Source: Streptomyces sp. R28
GTDB taxonomy: Bacteria > Actinomycetota > Actinomycetes > Streptomycetales > Streptomycetaceae
Assembly: GCF_041052385.1 (NCBI RefSeq)
Contig: NZ_CP163439.1
Span: 6,499,001 to 6,563,000, forward strand
DNA: 64,000 nucleotides
Direction of reading: 5' to 3'
The notes under the pieces are model-generated. The model saw only the letters and a program-made list of their open reading frames with translations, was not told the DNA's origin and did no database searches. Positions 46,236-53,745 of this stretch are shown here, one piece after another (position 1 is the first letter of the stretch; each line of letters opens with the position of its first letter). A program made the position numbers and the translations under genes.

Positions 46236-46361
46236 TCAAGTGCCGGGGGCCGTGCACCGGGTGGTGGCGCTGCCGTTGTTGTAGACGCGCCAGCCCATCA
46301 TCTTGCGGGTCTGCGGGCCATAGGCGCCGTCCTGCTCGAGGCTGTCGTACTTGTTCGCGGC
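46236..46361 (-). pseudogene. Stranded peptidoglycan-binding domain fragment
   Basis: Directly after the TGA of the lipoprotein gene and in its frame, 41 codons read AANKYDSLEQDGAYGPQTR, then KMMGWRVYNNGSATTRCTAPGT and a TGA. This matches the C-terminal half of the small peptidoglycan-binding proteins (compare GIYGKDSRTRLKW...TRCARI at 40822). Most likely it is the end of a deleted gene. The remaining gap up to 45977 holds no gene. Confidence 0.6.
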
Positions 46362-46835
46362 TCAGCAGCCTTTGGGGTCCAAGTCGCGCAGCTTCGGCCA
46401 GGTCTTCGGGCCGATCGAGCCGTCGGCCCTCAGTCCGTTCTTCTCCTGGAAGCGGATCGTCGCGGCCCTGGTCTTGTCACCGAAGATGCCGTCCACCGTG
46501 CCTGGGGAGCACTTGACGTACTCCAGCAGGCACTGGGCCTCCTTGACGATGTTGCCCTGGGAGCCCTTGGAGATGACGGTCTCCATCGCCTTGCTGTAGT
46601 CGAAGCCGTGGTAAGGAGTGCCGTCGACGGTGAAGACGATGTGGCGGTCGTCGCAGGGTGCGCTGGCCATCACCTGTACGTCCGTCAGGTCATTGACCAC
46701 CAATGCTGTCCTGGTCGTTGTCCCGGCCCCGGCGTCCGTACCGCTGCCCTGGCCGCAGCCGGTCAGCGCGATGCCCGCGAGAGCCGTGCCCGCGATGATC
46801 AGTCCGAATCGATTCCGTGCCTGTGCTGTACGCAA
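46362..46835 (-). CDS. Peptidoglycan-binding lipoprotein
   Basis: Encodes 157 residues from TTG 46835 (LRTAQARNRF), with GAGG 6 bases ahead. Lipobox LTGC (IALTGCGQGSG), so lipid-anchored outside. C-terminal PG_binding_1 domain (KEAQCLLEYVKCSPGTVDGIFGDKTRAATIRFQEKNGLRADGSIGPKTW). The shared dyad is 83 bases upstream. Confidence 0.85.
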   Translation of the reverse strand: MRTAQARNRFGLIIAGTALAGIALTGCGQGSGTDAGAGTTTRTALVVNDLTDVQVMASAPCDDRHIVFTVDGTPYHGFDYSKAMETVISKGSQGNIVKEAQCLLEYVKCSPGTVDGIFGDKTRAATIRFQEKNGLRADGSIGPKTWPKLRDLDPKGC

Positions 46836-46918
46836 GGGATACCTCGATGTCTGTGTCTGCCGTGCTGCCGAGTCTCGCGGCGGCACATGCGGAAGTCTGT
46901 GGGCGGCGGGGTGGGAGC

Positions 46919-46939
46919 GGTACCTGAAACTTTTCAGGG
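46919..46939 (-). promoter_or_regulatory. Shared dyad, site 5
   Basis: Minus strand reads CCCTGAAAAGTTTCAGG then TACC; the CCTGAAA/TTTCAGG core is a perfect 7-2-7 inverted repeat. It is 83 bases upstream of TTG 46835 and 97 bases from the divergent ATG 47037, so it may serve both. Confidence 0.7.
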
Positions 46940-47036
46940 TCGGAGGCCGTGCGAGCCCCTCTACGGTTGGGGCTGACCGCAAGAGCCAAGCGAGTGGCTC
47001 ACGTCAAGCAACGGGGACCCTGAAAGGGGAAGCAAT

Positions 47037-47435
47037 ATGCGGAAGTTCGGGGGAATGCGGGCCAAGGCGGGCATCGCGGCGGGTGCGATGCTGCTGAGCG
47101 GCCTGGGTGTCGCGGCTACGGCGTCGCCGGCGCAGGCGTCCTTCACGGACTGCACGTCCGGGTCGCTGTGTGGCTTCACCCTCACCAACTACGGGGGGAC
47201 ACCTGGCAAGGTGTCGGGCGACAACAAGGACCTGCTGCAGTACACCAAGTTCAAGTACGCCAACTCGGTCTACAACAACGGCCAGTCCTGCGAAGTCAAG
47301 ATCTTCACGAAGAAGAACTACGAGGGCGAAAGCACTGTGCTCAAGCGCAAGGGGGCCATCCCCAACCTGGACACGTTCGCGGACGGCAAGTTCAAGGACG
47401 GCATCGCCTCCAACAAGTGGGTGAACTGTTCCTGA
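47037..47435 (+). CDS. Exported I36-like (beta-gamma-crystallin fold) protein
   Basis: Encodes 132 residues. Signal MRKFGGMRAKAGIAAGAMLL..., cleavage near AQA-SFTDC. The mature part (SLCGFTLTNYGG..., LLQYTKFKYANSVYNNGQSCEVKIFTKKNYEGES) matches the peptidase inhibitor family I36 pattern, with Cys pairs. The same fold forms the outer domains of two kinases in this island. Confidence 0.85.
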   Translation: MRKFGGMRAKAGIAAGAMLLSGLGVAATASPAQASFTDCTSGSLCGFTLTNYGGTPGKVSGDNKDLLQYTKFKYANSVYNNGQSCEVKIFTKKNYEGESTVLKRKGAIPNLDTFADGKFKDGIASNKWVNCS

Positions 47436-47493
47436 CGCTGCCGCCGCAGCGCGTTTCCTCGTGGCCGGGCCCCTGGGTCCGGCCACGGCCGTT

Positions 47494-47749
47494 TCACCCC
47501 TGCAACTCGCACCACACGGTCTTGCCCGCGGGCGTCAGCCAGACGCCCCAGCGCCGGGTGAGCGAGTCGAGCAGCAGGAGGCCCCGACCCGTCTCGTCGT
47601 CCGTTCCGGGGCGGCGCAGGATCAGCCAGGCGTGCGGGTCGGGATCGGTCACGTCCAGGCGGATACGGCCGTCAGGGGTGCGGGCCAGCCGGACGGTCAC
47701 CGGGGTGCCCTCGCCGACGTGGACGATCACGTTCGTCAGCAACTCACTC
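47494..47749 (-). pseudogene. 5'-truncated HATPase gene
   Basis: About 83 codons nearly match the last two thirds of the protein at 41966-42328 (ELLTNVIVHVGEGTPVTVRL; DPDPHAWLI; DETGRGLLLLD; RWGVWLTPAGKTVWCE). Homology stops abruptly at 47749; upstream sequence is unrelated and leads into the MerR promoter. About 38 N-terminal residues, including part of the N box helix, are gone. Confidence 0.8.
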
Positions 47750-47773
47750 TCCTCTTCGTCGAGTCCCTCTAGA

Positions 47774-47786
47774 TGAATGAGTCCAA
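47774..47786. repeat. 13-base direct repeat, left copy
   Basis: TGAATGAGTCCAA, identical to 48806-48818; together they bracket the MerR gene. The left copy is also part of a 14-base palindrome GAGTCCAAGGACTC (47779-47792). Confidence 0.7.
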
Positions 47787-47799
47787 GGACTCGTAGCCC

Positions 47800-47830
47800 T
47801 TGAGTCTCCAGTGACTGGAGACAGCAGAGT
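47800..47830 (+). promoter_or_regulatory. MerR-type promoter and operator
   Basis: A perfect 9-1-9 palindrome GTCTCCAGTGACTGGAGAC (47804-47822) sits between a possible -35 (TTGAGT, 47800-47805) and -10 (CAGAGT, 47825-47830) with a 19-base spacer, the signature of MerR-regulated promoters. The start would fall at about the ATG, suggesting autoregulation and a nearly leaderless mRNA. Confidence 0.75.
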
Positions 47831-47837
47831 GGGGGAC

Positions 47838-48776
47838 ATGGACGTTACGACCCTCTACTCGATCGGGGAGCTTTCCCGGCGGACCGGCTTGCCTGTGAGG
47901 ACGATCCGGTTCTACTCCGATTCGGGGGTGGTAGCGCCGACCACCCGAAGTCCCGCCGGCTATCGGCTCTACGACCTCGACGCACTGCTTCGTCTGGAAC
48001 TCGTCCGCACACTCCGCGAGTTGGGCATGGACCTGCCCTCGATTCAGCGGGTACTGGACCGCGAGCTCTCCATGGCAGAAGTCGCCGCGGCGCACGCCGA
48101 CGCCATGGACGTCCAGATCCGGATGCTGCTACTGCGTCGGAGCGTTCTGCGAGTCGTGGCCAGACGCGGGTCCAGTCCCGAGGAGACCAAGCTCATGCAC
48201 AGGCTCGCGCAGTTGTCGGGCGAGGAACGCCGACGTTTGATCGACGATTTCGTGGAGGGCATCTTCGGCACAGGGGATGCCGACCCGGCCGCAGTGGCCA
48301 TGCTTCGCGCTGCCACTCCCGACCTCCCCGATGACCCGACCGGCGAGCAGGTCGCCGCGTGGGTGGAGCTCGCCGAGCTGGTCGGCGACGAGGATTTCCG
48401 TGCCCGGATGCGCCGGACGGCCGTACGCCAGGCCGCCGGACGCCCGCTCGACATCGAGCGCGATGCCGGTGAGGAGCTGATGGAATTCACCCGTCAGAAG
48501 GTGGCCGAGGCCATGGAGTCGGGCATGGACCCGCTCAGTGACAGGGCCGCACCCGTCATCGACGACCTCGTGCACCGCTTCGCCGAGGTGTTCGCGCAGA
48601 CTCCTGACGCGGAATTCCGACACTGGATGGCGCGGGAGTTCGAAGAGGCGCATGATCCTCAGGTGGATCGGTACTGGCGGCTGGTGTGGATCGTCAACGG
48701 CTGGCAGGTAGTACCGAGCCTGATCCCGGTGTACCCCTGGCTCATCCAGGCCCTGCGAAATGACCGTGCCGCATAG
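47838..48776 (+). CDS. MerR-family transcriptional regulator
   Basis: Encodes 312 residues. N-terminal MerR winged helix (YSIGELSRRTGLPVRTIRFYSDSGVVAPTTRSPAGYRLYDLDALLRLELVRTLRELGMDL, residues 5-65), a dimer coiled coil, then about 200 residues rich in Asp, Glu and Arg without Cys ligands, so a ligand rather than a metal sensor. Flanked by 13-base direct repeats and gene wreckage, suggesting recent arrival. Confidence 0.92.
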   Translation: MDVTTLYSIGELSRRTGLPVRTIRFYSDSGVVAPTTRSPAGYRLYDLDALLRLELVRTLRELGMDLPSIQRVLDRELSMAEVAAAHADAMDVQIRMLLLRRSVLRVVARRGSSPEETKLMHRLAQLSGEERRRLIDDFVEGIFGTGDADPAAVAMLRAATPDLPDDPTGEQVAAWVELAELVGDEDFRARMRRTAVRQAAGRPLDIERDAGEELMEFTRQKVAEAMESGMDPLSDRAAPVIDDLVHRFAEVFAQTPDAEFRHWMAREFEEAHDPQVDRYWRLVWIVNGWQVVPSLIPVYPWLIQALRNDRAA

Positions 48777-48805
48777 TCACCGCAGTGGAGTCCGCCCCGG
48801 ATCCC

Positions 48806-48818
48806 TGAATGAGTCCAA
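48806..48818. repeat. 13-base direct repeat, right copy
   Basis: TGAATGAGTCCAA, second copy, 1032 bases from the first and 30 bases past the MerR stop. Confidence 0.7.
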
Positions 48819-48865
48819 AGGGTGGCCTGCGGACAGGGCGCGAGGGTGTCCAATGTCGGTGTGTG

Positions 48866-49011
48866 ATGACCGACTTGGACACTCTCGCAACGGCACTGTA
48901 CGTCCGGATCGAGCCCATGCTCAGTGACGCCGAACTGGTCACCGTCGCAGCGATGTCGGCACTGCTCGGATACACCTCGGAGCGGCGGTGGCTGCGGCCG
49001 CGCAGAACAGC
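48866..49011 (+). pseudogene. Transposase N-terminal fragment
   Basis: From ATG 48866, about 48 residues (MTDLDTLATALYVRIEPML...LSDAELVTVAAMSALLGYTSERRWLR) resemble the start of Streptomyces IS982/IS4-type transposases. Homology ends near 49011, and the usual linker between the two blocks seems deleted. No inverted repeats or catalytic DDE part remain. This is a dead insertion-sequence relic. Confidence 0.65.
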
Positions 49012-49072
49012 CCCCAGTAGCGCACGGCATCCCCCCGTTCCCTCACCGCCGAGGCGGAGTTGAGGAGACGCG

Positions 49073-49834
49073 TCAGCCCTCCACCTCGTACTGCCCGACC
49101 TCCAGGAAGTACCGCAACGCTTCCGGCGTGTCCTCCTCAAGCGCCGCCTCCGCCGCCGCACGCAGCGCGTCGCTGATGGTCGGGTCGGCGAGGATGCGGA
49201 AGACGCGGACGCGGTCGTCCTCGAACCGGGCGGCGGCGTAGCCGGTTTCCAGGTAGGCGCGCAGGGCCTCCGGGGTGTTGGCGTCGAGGGCCTCGTTGGC
49301 TTCCCTGATGACCGCCTTGTCGGTCTTCTTGTCGGCGGTGGCGAGGATGCGGAAGACGCGGACGCGGTCGTCCTCGGCCTGGGCGAGGCGGTAGCCGGTT
49401 TCCAGGAAGGTGCGCAGGGCTTCCGGGGTGTTGGTGTCGAGGGCCTTGTTGGCCTCTCTGATGACCGCCTTGTCGCCGTTCTCCGTGGCGATGTGGAGGA
49501 TGCGGGCGACGGCGACGCGATCGTCCTCGAACTGGGCGATCCAGCGACCCGTCTCCAGGAAGTACCGCTGGTCCGCGATGGTGCCGTCCAGGGCCGCCTG
49601 TGCGGCGGCGTGGACGGCCTTGCCGGTGTCGGGATCGGCGATGATGCGCGCTATCGCGACTCGGACGTCGTCGTCGGACATGTCGTCGACGCCGGAGCCG
49701 TCCGTCTCGGACGCGGTCGCCACGATGGTGGGCGACGACGCGGTCGGCTCGGCGGCGAAGGCCGGGGCGGTGAGCAGGACGGCCGGCATCAGGGCAGCGG
49801 CCGCCATGGTCAGGGCAGCGCGGGTCGATCTCAC
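49073..49834 (-). CDS. Exported ALF-repeat protein
   Basis: Encodes 253 residues from GTG 49834 (AAGGAAGG 6 bases ahead). Signal VRSTRAALTMAAAALMPAVLL, cleavage near AFA-AEPTA. About five ALF-type repeats of 43-44 residues with the core NTPEALRAFLETG and EDDRVRVFRIL. ALF repeats are short helical units found in actinobacterial exported proteins; the partner is unknown. No shared dyad seen upstream. Confidence 0.85.
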   Translation of the reverse strand: MRSTRAALTMAAAALMPAVLLTAPAFAAEPTASSPTIVATASETDGSGVDDMSDDDVRVAIARIIADPDTGKAVHAAAQAALDGTIADQRYFLETGRWIAQFEDDRVAVARILHIATENGDKAVIREANKALDTNTPEALRTFLETGYRLAQAEDDRVRVFRILATADKKTDKAVIREANEALDANTPEALRAYLETGYAAARFEDDRVRVFRILADPTISDALRAAAEAALEEDTPEALRYFLEVGQYEVEG

Positions 49835-50136
49835 GGTGAACCTTCCTTGCATGCTTGGACAACAGGGATGTCGCGAAGAACAGGCGGATGACGCACAAGG
49901 CCGGAGCCGCATGCCGGGGCCCGGAAACCACGGCGTGCGGCCCTCCCCCGAAGGGCACCCAAGTCCTGTGTCTCATACGCCTGTACGGACATTCTCGCTT
50001 CAGCCGCACCAGAGGTCACTGCCGGAACCAGGCACTCTTTACGGCTTGTTGTTGCCGTCCCGGAGACCCGCAAGGGTCCAGGCCTGGTCTTCCCCCACCA
50101 GGCCTGGACCCTCTTCCTCGACCTCCTGCAAAGGCC
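49835..50136. other. Intergenic region with terminator
   Basis: 302 bases between the M23 gene stop and the ALF gene start. It holds the 14-bp hairpin at 50074-50111, otherwise no gene or recognised motif. Confidence 0.5.
50074..50111 (-). terminator. 14-bp hairpin terminator
   Basis: GGGTCCAGGCCTGG (50074-50087) with its complement (50098-50111), 10-base loop, 26 bases past the end of the M23 gene. Confidence 0.8.
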
Positions 50137-50757
50137 CTAGCAGTTCTTGCTGACGACGTCAGTCCACGTCTTGCCCACGCCTGTGTACTTTGTGCCGTTG
50201 AAGTGCACGGGCTCGCGGTCGGCCTCCGTCGGGATGCCGTTCGTCTTGTAGCGCTGCTCGTAGTGCAGGTGCGCCCAGCCGCCGCTGTTGGAGCCGGTGG
50301 CGCCGATGTGGCCGATCCTGGTCCCCGCGGTGACGCTGTCGCCCACCTGGACGTACCTGTCGTGCTTGTCCTTGAGGTGGTAGTACGCCGTGTACCAGCC
50401 GCTGCCGTGGTTGATGATGATGACGTTGCCGGCGCCCCGGTCCCAGAAGGTCTTGGCGACCTTGCCCTTGTAGCCGGCCAGCACGTTCTTGCCGGACGAT
50501 CCCGTGTTGCCCTTCACCACGATGTCCAGCGCCGGGTTGTGGCCGCTGTCGTAGGTGTCGAGCCGCCAGTGGGTGTTGCACGCGAACGGCATCTGGAACT
50601 TGGGCTTGGCCGCCGCGACCACGTCGGCCGCCTGGTCGGAGCCCGGTGCGGCCGTAGCCGTGGCGCCGAGCTGCAGGCCGAGTGAGAGCGCGAGCGCGCC
50701 GGCCCCGAGTGCGGCCGTGGCCGCGGTGCGGCGTCGGGTCAGGTTGGTTGTCCTCAT
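50137..50757 (-). CDS. Small exported M23-family peptidase
   Basis: Encodes 206 residues. Signal MRTTNLTRRRTAATAALGAGALALSL, then an M23 fold with GHNPALDIV, YYHLKDKHDRYVQVGD and HLHYE. The first His-Asp motif departs slightly from HxxxD spacing (HNPALD), so activity should be tested. The shared dyad is 65 bases upstream. Confidence 0.88.
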   Translation of the reverse strand: MRTTNLTRRRTAATAALGAGALALSLGLQLGATATAAPGSDQAADVVAAAKPKFQMPFACNTHWRLDTYDSGHNPALDIVVKGNTGSSGKNVLAGYKGKVAKTFWDRGAGNVIIINHGSGWYTAYYHLKDKHDRYVQVGDSVTAGTRIGHIGATGSNSGGWAHLHYEQRYKTNGIPTEADREPVHFNGTKYTGVGKTWTDVVSKNC

Positions 50758-50822
50758 GTCTGTCTCCCCGTTGTCGTTCTTCGTTGCGGGCACGACAAGC
50801 GTCCGGTGGTGGCCGTGAACGC

Positions 50823-50843
50823 GGTACCTGGAAAGTTGTAGGG
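50823..50843 (-). promoter_or_regulatory. Shared dyad, site 6
   Basis: Minus strand reads CCCTACAACTTTCCAGG then TACC, 65 bases upstream of ATG 50757. Confidence 0.7.
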
Positions 50844-50876
50844 CGAGCGGGGCACACCCGTACGACGGCTGTCCGC

Positions 50877-52304
50877 TCAGCAGGCCGACACCCACTCGTG
50901 CGAGCGGATCACCAGGCCGCCGGGGTCAGGGAAGTTGACCTTCTGGAGGGCCTGGATGCAGCCGAACGGCTTCTTCATGTCGGCCTCGCGGAAGAGCTGG
51001 ACATCGTCGTGCGGGTCGCCCGTGTAGCCGTTGTTGAAGGCCGACCTCGGCTTGGTGGTCTTCGCCCAGTCGCAGGTGATGTTGCCGCCGAACCAGTCCT
51101 TGTCGTACTCGTACCAGGGGCACATCTCGCCCTGTCCGTCCGGCTTCGCGAAGAAGCAGACGTCTCCCTGGTCGCAGCGCGCGTACCCCTGCGGTGCGGG
51201 CTCGCGCAGGGCGAGGAGGCCGGCGGTGGCCAGTGACAGCGCCGCGACCGCCGCGAGCGAGATGAGGACGGCCGGGTGCGGGCCGCGCCTCGGCTTCAGC
51301 CGGGGCAGCCGCGGGGAGCGTGCCGCCCCGGCCGCGGCCTCGACCCGGCGCAGCAGGGCCTGCGCGGTGTGCGGCGCCCGGGCGGCGTGCGTGGGGGCGA
51401 GGCAGTCGGTGACGATCTGCCGCCAGGTGTCCGGGAGTTCGGGGGAGAGACGGAGCTCGTCACGGCCCTTGGCGTAGCGCTGGACCGCTTCCCGGCGGGC
51501 CGTCGGGTTCGTCCCGGGGAACGGCAGGCTGCCGGTCAGCACCAGGTGGGCGATGATGCCGAAGGCCCAGATGTCGGCGGTGGGACGGGTCTGGTGGCCG
51601 TGTTCGCCGACCTCGGCCCACAGGAGTTCGGGCGGGGTGTAGTCGGAGGTCGTGAACACGGGGGAGTAGGCGTGGGTACCGTTCAGTTCGGCGGCCAGGT
51701 TGAAGTCGGCGAGCCGGACCGAACCGTCTGCCATCAGCAGCACGTTGGCGGGTTTGAGGTCGCCGTGCACCCAACCCGCGTGGTGCAGGTGGGCCACCCC
51801 CTCGCAGATCTGCGCGACCAGCGAGGGCCCGCCCGGGACGGCGACGGCATGTTCGGCAGGTGCGCCGCCGCGACCCCGACGCCGGGTCGACAACTGGTCG
51901 AGCAACTGGTCGAGGGAGCCCTCGGCGCGTTCCAGTACGAGGACCGTGGCGCCGTCGAGGGCTGGGCGGCCGGGGTCGTCCACGGTCAGGGCCTCGTACA
52001 TCCGGATGAGGCGCGGGCGCCGCAGTCTGCGCAGTAACTCGGTCTCCCGCTCGGCGAGTTCCCGCAGGTGGCGCAGTTGGCGTGGCGTTTGGGTGCCGGT
52101 GGGCAGGAACTTCAGCGCGACCTCGGCCGGCATGCTCTCGGCCGGCATGCCCGCGGGGGGCTCGGCGGGCTCGGCGGGCTCGGCGCGCCGGGCGGCGTAC
52201 ACGCTGCCGAAGCCGCCGGAGGCGATGGGTTCGCCCACCTCCCAGACACCGACGCGGTAACCCCGCGGGACGTCCACGGCGTGCCTCGACGACTCGGCGC
52301 TCAT
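50877..52304 (-). CDS. Transmembrane Ser/Thr kinase with I36-like outer domain (2)
   Basis: Encodes 475 residues. Kinase core with ASGGFGSVYAA, ALKFLPTG, HGDLKPANVLL (HGD), DFNLAAE (DFN) and PPELL. One helix (AVLISLAAVAALSLATAGLLAL), then an outer domain YARCDQGDVCFFAKPDGQGEMCPW...AFNNG with the I36 pattern and six or more Cys. ATGA overlap with the FHA gene upstream. Confidence 0.9.
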   Translation of the reverse strand: MSAESSRHAVDVPRGYRVGVWEVGEPIASGGFGSVYAARRAEPAEPAEPPAGMPAESMPAEVALKFLPTGTQTPRQLRHLRELAERETELLRRLRRPRLIRMYEALTVDDPGRPALDGATVLVLERAEGSLDQLLDQLSTRRRGRGGAPAEHAVAVPGGPSLVAQICEGVAHLHHAGWVHGDLKPANVLLMADGSVRLADFNLAAELNGTHAYSPVFTTSDYTPPELLWAEVGEHGHQTRPTADIWAFGIIAHLVLTGSLPFPGTNPTARREAVQRYAKGRDELRLSPELPDTWRQIVTDCLAPTHAARAPHTAQALLRRVEAAAGAARSPRLPRLKPRRGPHPAVLISLAAVAALSLATAGLLALREPAPQGYARCDQGDVCFFAKPDGQGEMCPWYEYDKDWFGGNITCDWAKTTKPRSAFNNGYTGDPHDDVQLFREADMKKPFGCIQALQKVNFPDPGGLVIRSHEWVSAC

Positions 52305-53044
52305 CGGACGACACTCCTGTTCCCGTGCAGCAGAGCCAGGTCTTCCTCACGTACGAGGTCGAAGCGCAGGGCCAGGGAAACCAGGCGTTCCTTCTTGCCG
52401 TTGAGGCGTGGGCCGCCGCTCGGCACCGTGTCCGGAGCCGGCTTGAGACGCAGCTTGACCGCGAGGTAGTCGATGTTCCACGCCACCGACGTACGGGAGA
52501 CCGCGGGCCAGATCGGGCGCAGCTGCTCGACCAGCTCCTCGGCGGTCGGCAGCGGGGCGTGCGGCTCGCCGCGCAGGCGGGCGGCGCACAGGGCGACCAG
52601 GACGTGGAAGTACCGTTTGCCGCGGTCGAGCGGGAAGGCGCACGTGGTGGGCGCCCCTTCCTGTGGGCCGACGCGGTCCAGGAAGTCGTGGCGTGGGGCC
52701 CAGACGTCGAAGCTCAGCAGCTCGTTTCCGGCGGGCAGGACCACGCGGGCGAACTCGAACGGCACCGGGGCGTCGAGCCGGCCCGGCGCGACCTTGATGT
52801 GCTCGCCCGCGCCCTCCGGGTTCTCGACCACGTACGTCTGCGCGCTGCTCAGATTGCTGAGCCGCCAGTAGGCGCCCGCGGCCGTGATCTCTCCGGCTGT
52901 ACGGGAGACGCCCTCGTGCGCGACGGTCAGATGCGGGCCGTACGGTCCTGCCGTGCGGCCGAACGGCAGGGAGTCGCCCGGCTCCAGGTGAATGTGATCG
53001 GCCGGGTGCGTGCTGTGCATGGGCACGACGATGATGCTGTGCAT
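52301..53044 (-). CDS. FHA-domain protein, partner of kinase 2
   Basis: Encodes 247 residues from ATG 53044 (GGGGGAGGAAAC ahead). N-terminal FHA-type beta domain (SLPFGRTAGPYGPHLTVAHEGVSRTAGEI...LSNLSSAQTYVVENPEGAGEHIKV). A C-terminal region (VSRTSVAWNIDYLAVKLRLKPAP, KKERLVSLALRFDLV) may be a helical DNA- or protein-binding part. FHA domains read phospho-threonine; the kinase next door is the likely writer. Confidence 0.85.
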   Translation of the reverse strand: MHSIIVVPMHSTHPADHIHLEPGDSLPFGRTAGPYGPHLTVAHEGVSRTAGEITAAGAYWRLSNLSSAQTYVVENPEGAGEHIKVAPGRLDAPVPFEFARVVLPAGNELLSFDVWAPRHDFLDRVGPQEGAPTTCAFPLDRGKRYFHVLVALCAARLRGEPHAPLPTAEELVEQLRPIWPAVSRTSVAWNIDYLAVKLRLKPAPDTVPSGGPRLNGKKERLVSLALRFDLVREEDLALLHGNRSVVR

Positions 53045-53167
53045 GGCTGTTTCCTCCCCCGACAGAAACTGAAGCCAGGGTAGGAAGAGGAAGCGTGAGC
53101 ATCCCAAGGGCATGCAAAATACGGCGTGTCGTGTGCAAAATGTGCGAGGTTCTGCGATAGGGGCGAA

Positions 53168-53203
53168 CGGCCTCCGGCCCTCCCCCGAGGGAGTCGGAGG
53201 CCG
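53168..53203 (-). terminator. Hairpin after small exported gene
   Basis: CGGCCTCCG with its complement at 53195-53203, and an inner CCCTC/GAGGG pairing, just past the stop at 53240. Confidence 0.65.
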
Positions 53204-53239
53204 CGGATCAGGCGGTCGGCGGGTGAGCGGGTGAGCGGG

Positions 53240-53653
53240 TCAGCAGACCGGCAGACCCGGCACCGGCTCGTAGTTGTTGCCGCCCGAGACCTTGGTCGCC
53301 GGGAACCAGCCCCAGGCCTTGTGCTCGCTGCCCGTGTCGCCCTGGGTGTAGAGCCACCAGTCGTTACGGGCGTTGCCGACGGGCGGGTTCGGGAAGCTCG
53401 GGTCCTTCGACTGGCAGACGAACCAGTTGTCGCCCGCGTACATGTAGCCGATCTTGTTGCGGTACCAGATGATGTCGCCACCCTGGTAGTTGTGGCAGTA
53501 ACGGGCCGTGAAGGTGCGCCCGTCGGGGTCGGTCTTCGTGCCGGCGTTCCCCCAGCAGCCGTTCGGTGCCGCCGACGCGCCCGTCGGTGTCAGGGCGACG
53601 GCGCCCGTGGCCAGTACGGCCGCCGCACCCAGCGAGGCGAGCATGCGCTTCAT
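53240..53653 (-). CDS. Small exported aromatic-rich protein
   Basis: Encodes 137 residues. Signal MKRMLASLGAAAVLATGAVAL, cleavage near ASA-APNGC. The mature part has paired Cys and many Trp/Tyr (DIIWYRNKIGYMYAGDNWFVCQ, NDWWLYTQGD), suggesting a small beta-barrel such as SH3-like. No family confirmed. The shared dyad is 71 bases upstream. Confidence 0.8.
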   Translation of the reverse strand: MKRMLASLGAAAVLATGAVALTPTGASAAPNGCWGNAGTKTDPDGRTFTARYCHNYQGGDIIWYRNKIGYMYAGDNWFVCQSKDPSFPNPPVGNARNDWWLYTQGDTGSEHKAWGWFPATKVSGGNNYEPVPGLPVC

Positions 53654-53724
53654 GGTCGGTGTCCTTCCGGTGGTGCCACCCCCGTTGGTGGACAGGAACA
53701 CCGTGGCGCCGATCGCCCGCGAGC

Positions 53725-53745
53725 GGTACCTCAGACCTCTCAGGG
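53725..53745 (-). promoter_or_regulatory. Shared dyad, site 7
   Basis: Minus strand reads CCCTGAGAGGTCTGAGG then TACC, 71 bases upstream of ATG 53653; it overlaps the last codons of the upstream kinase gene. It is the weakest match in the central A/T positions. Confidence 0.55.

Noticed and set aside
46362..46364. TGA as a selenocysteine codon
   Set aside because: No selenocysteine element seen and the first domain is complete before the stop.
47804..47822. MerR palindrome as the regulator site of the small exported genes
   Set aside because: CTCCAGT-N-ACTGGAG differs from CCT-N2-AA-N2-TT-N2-AGG in arm and centre.
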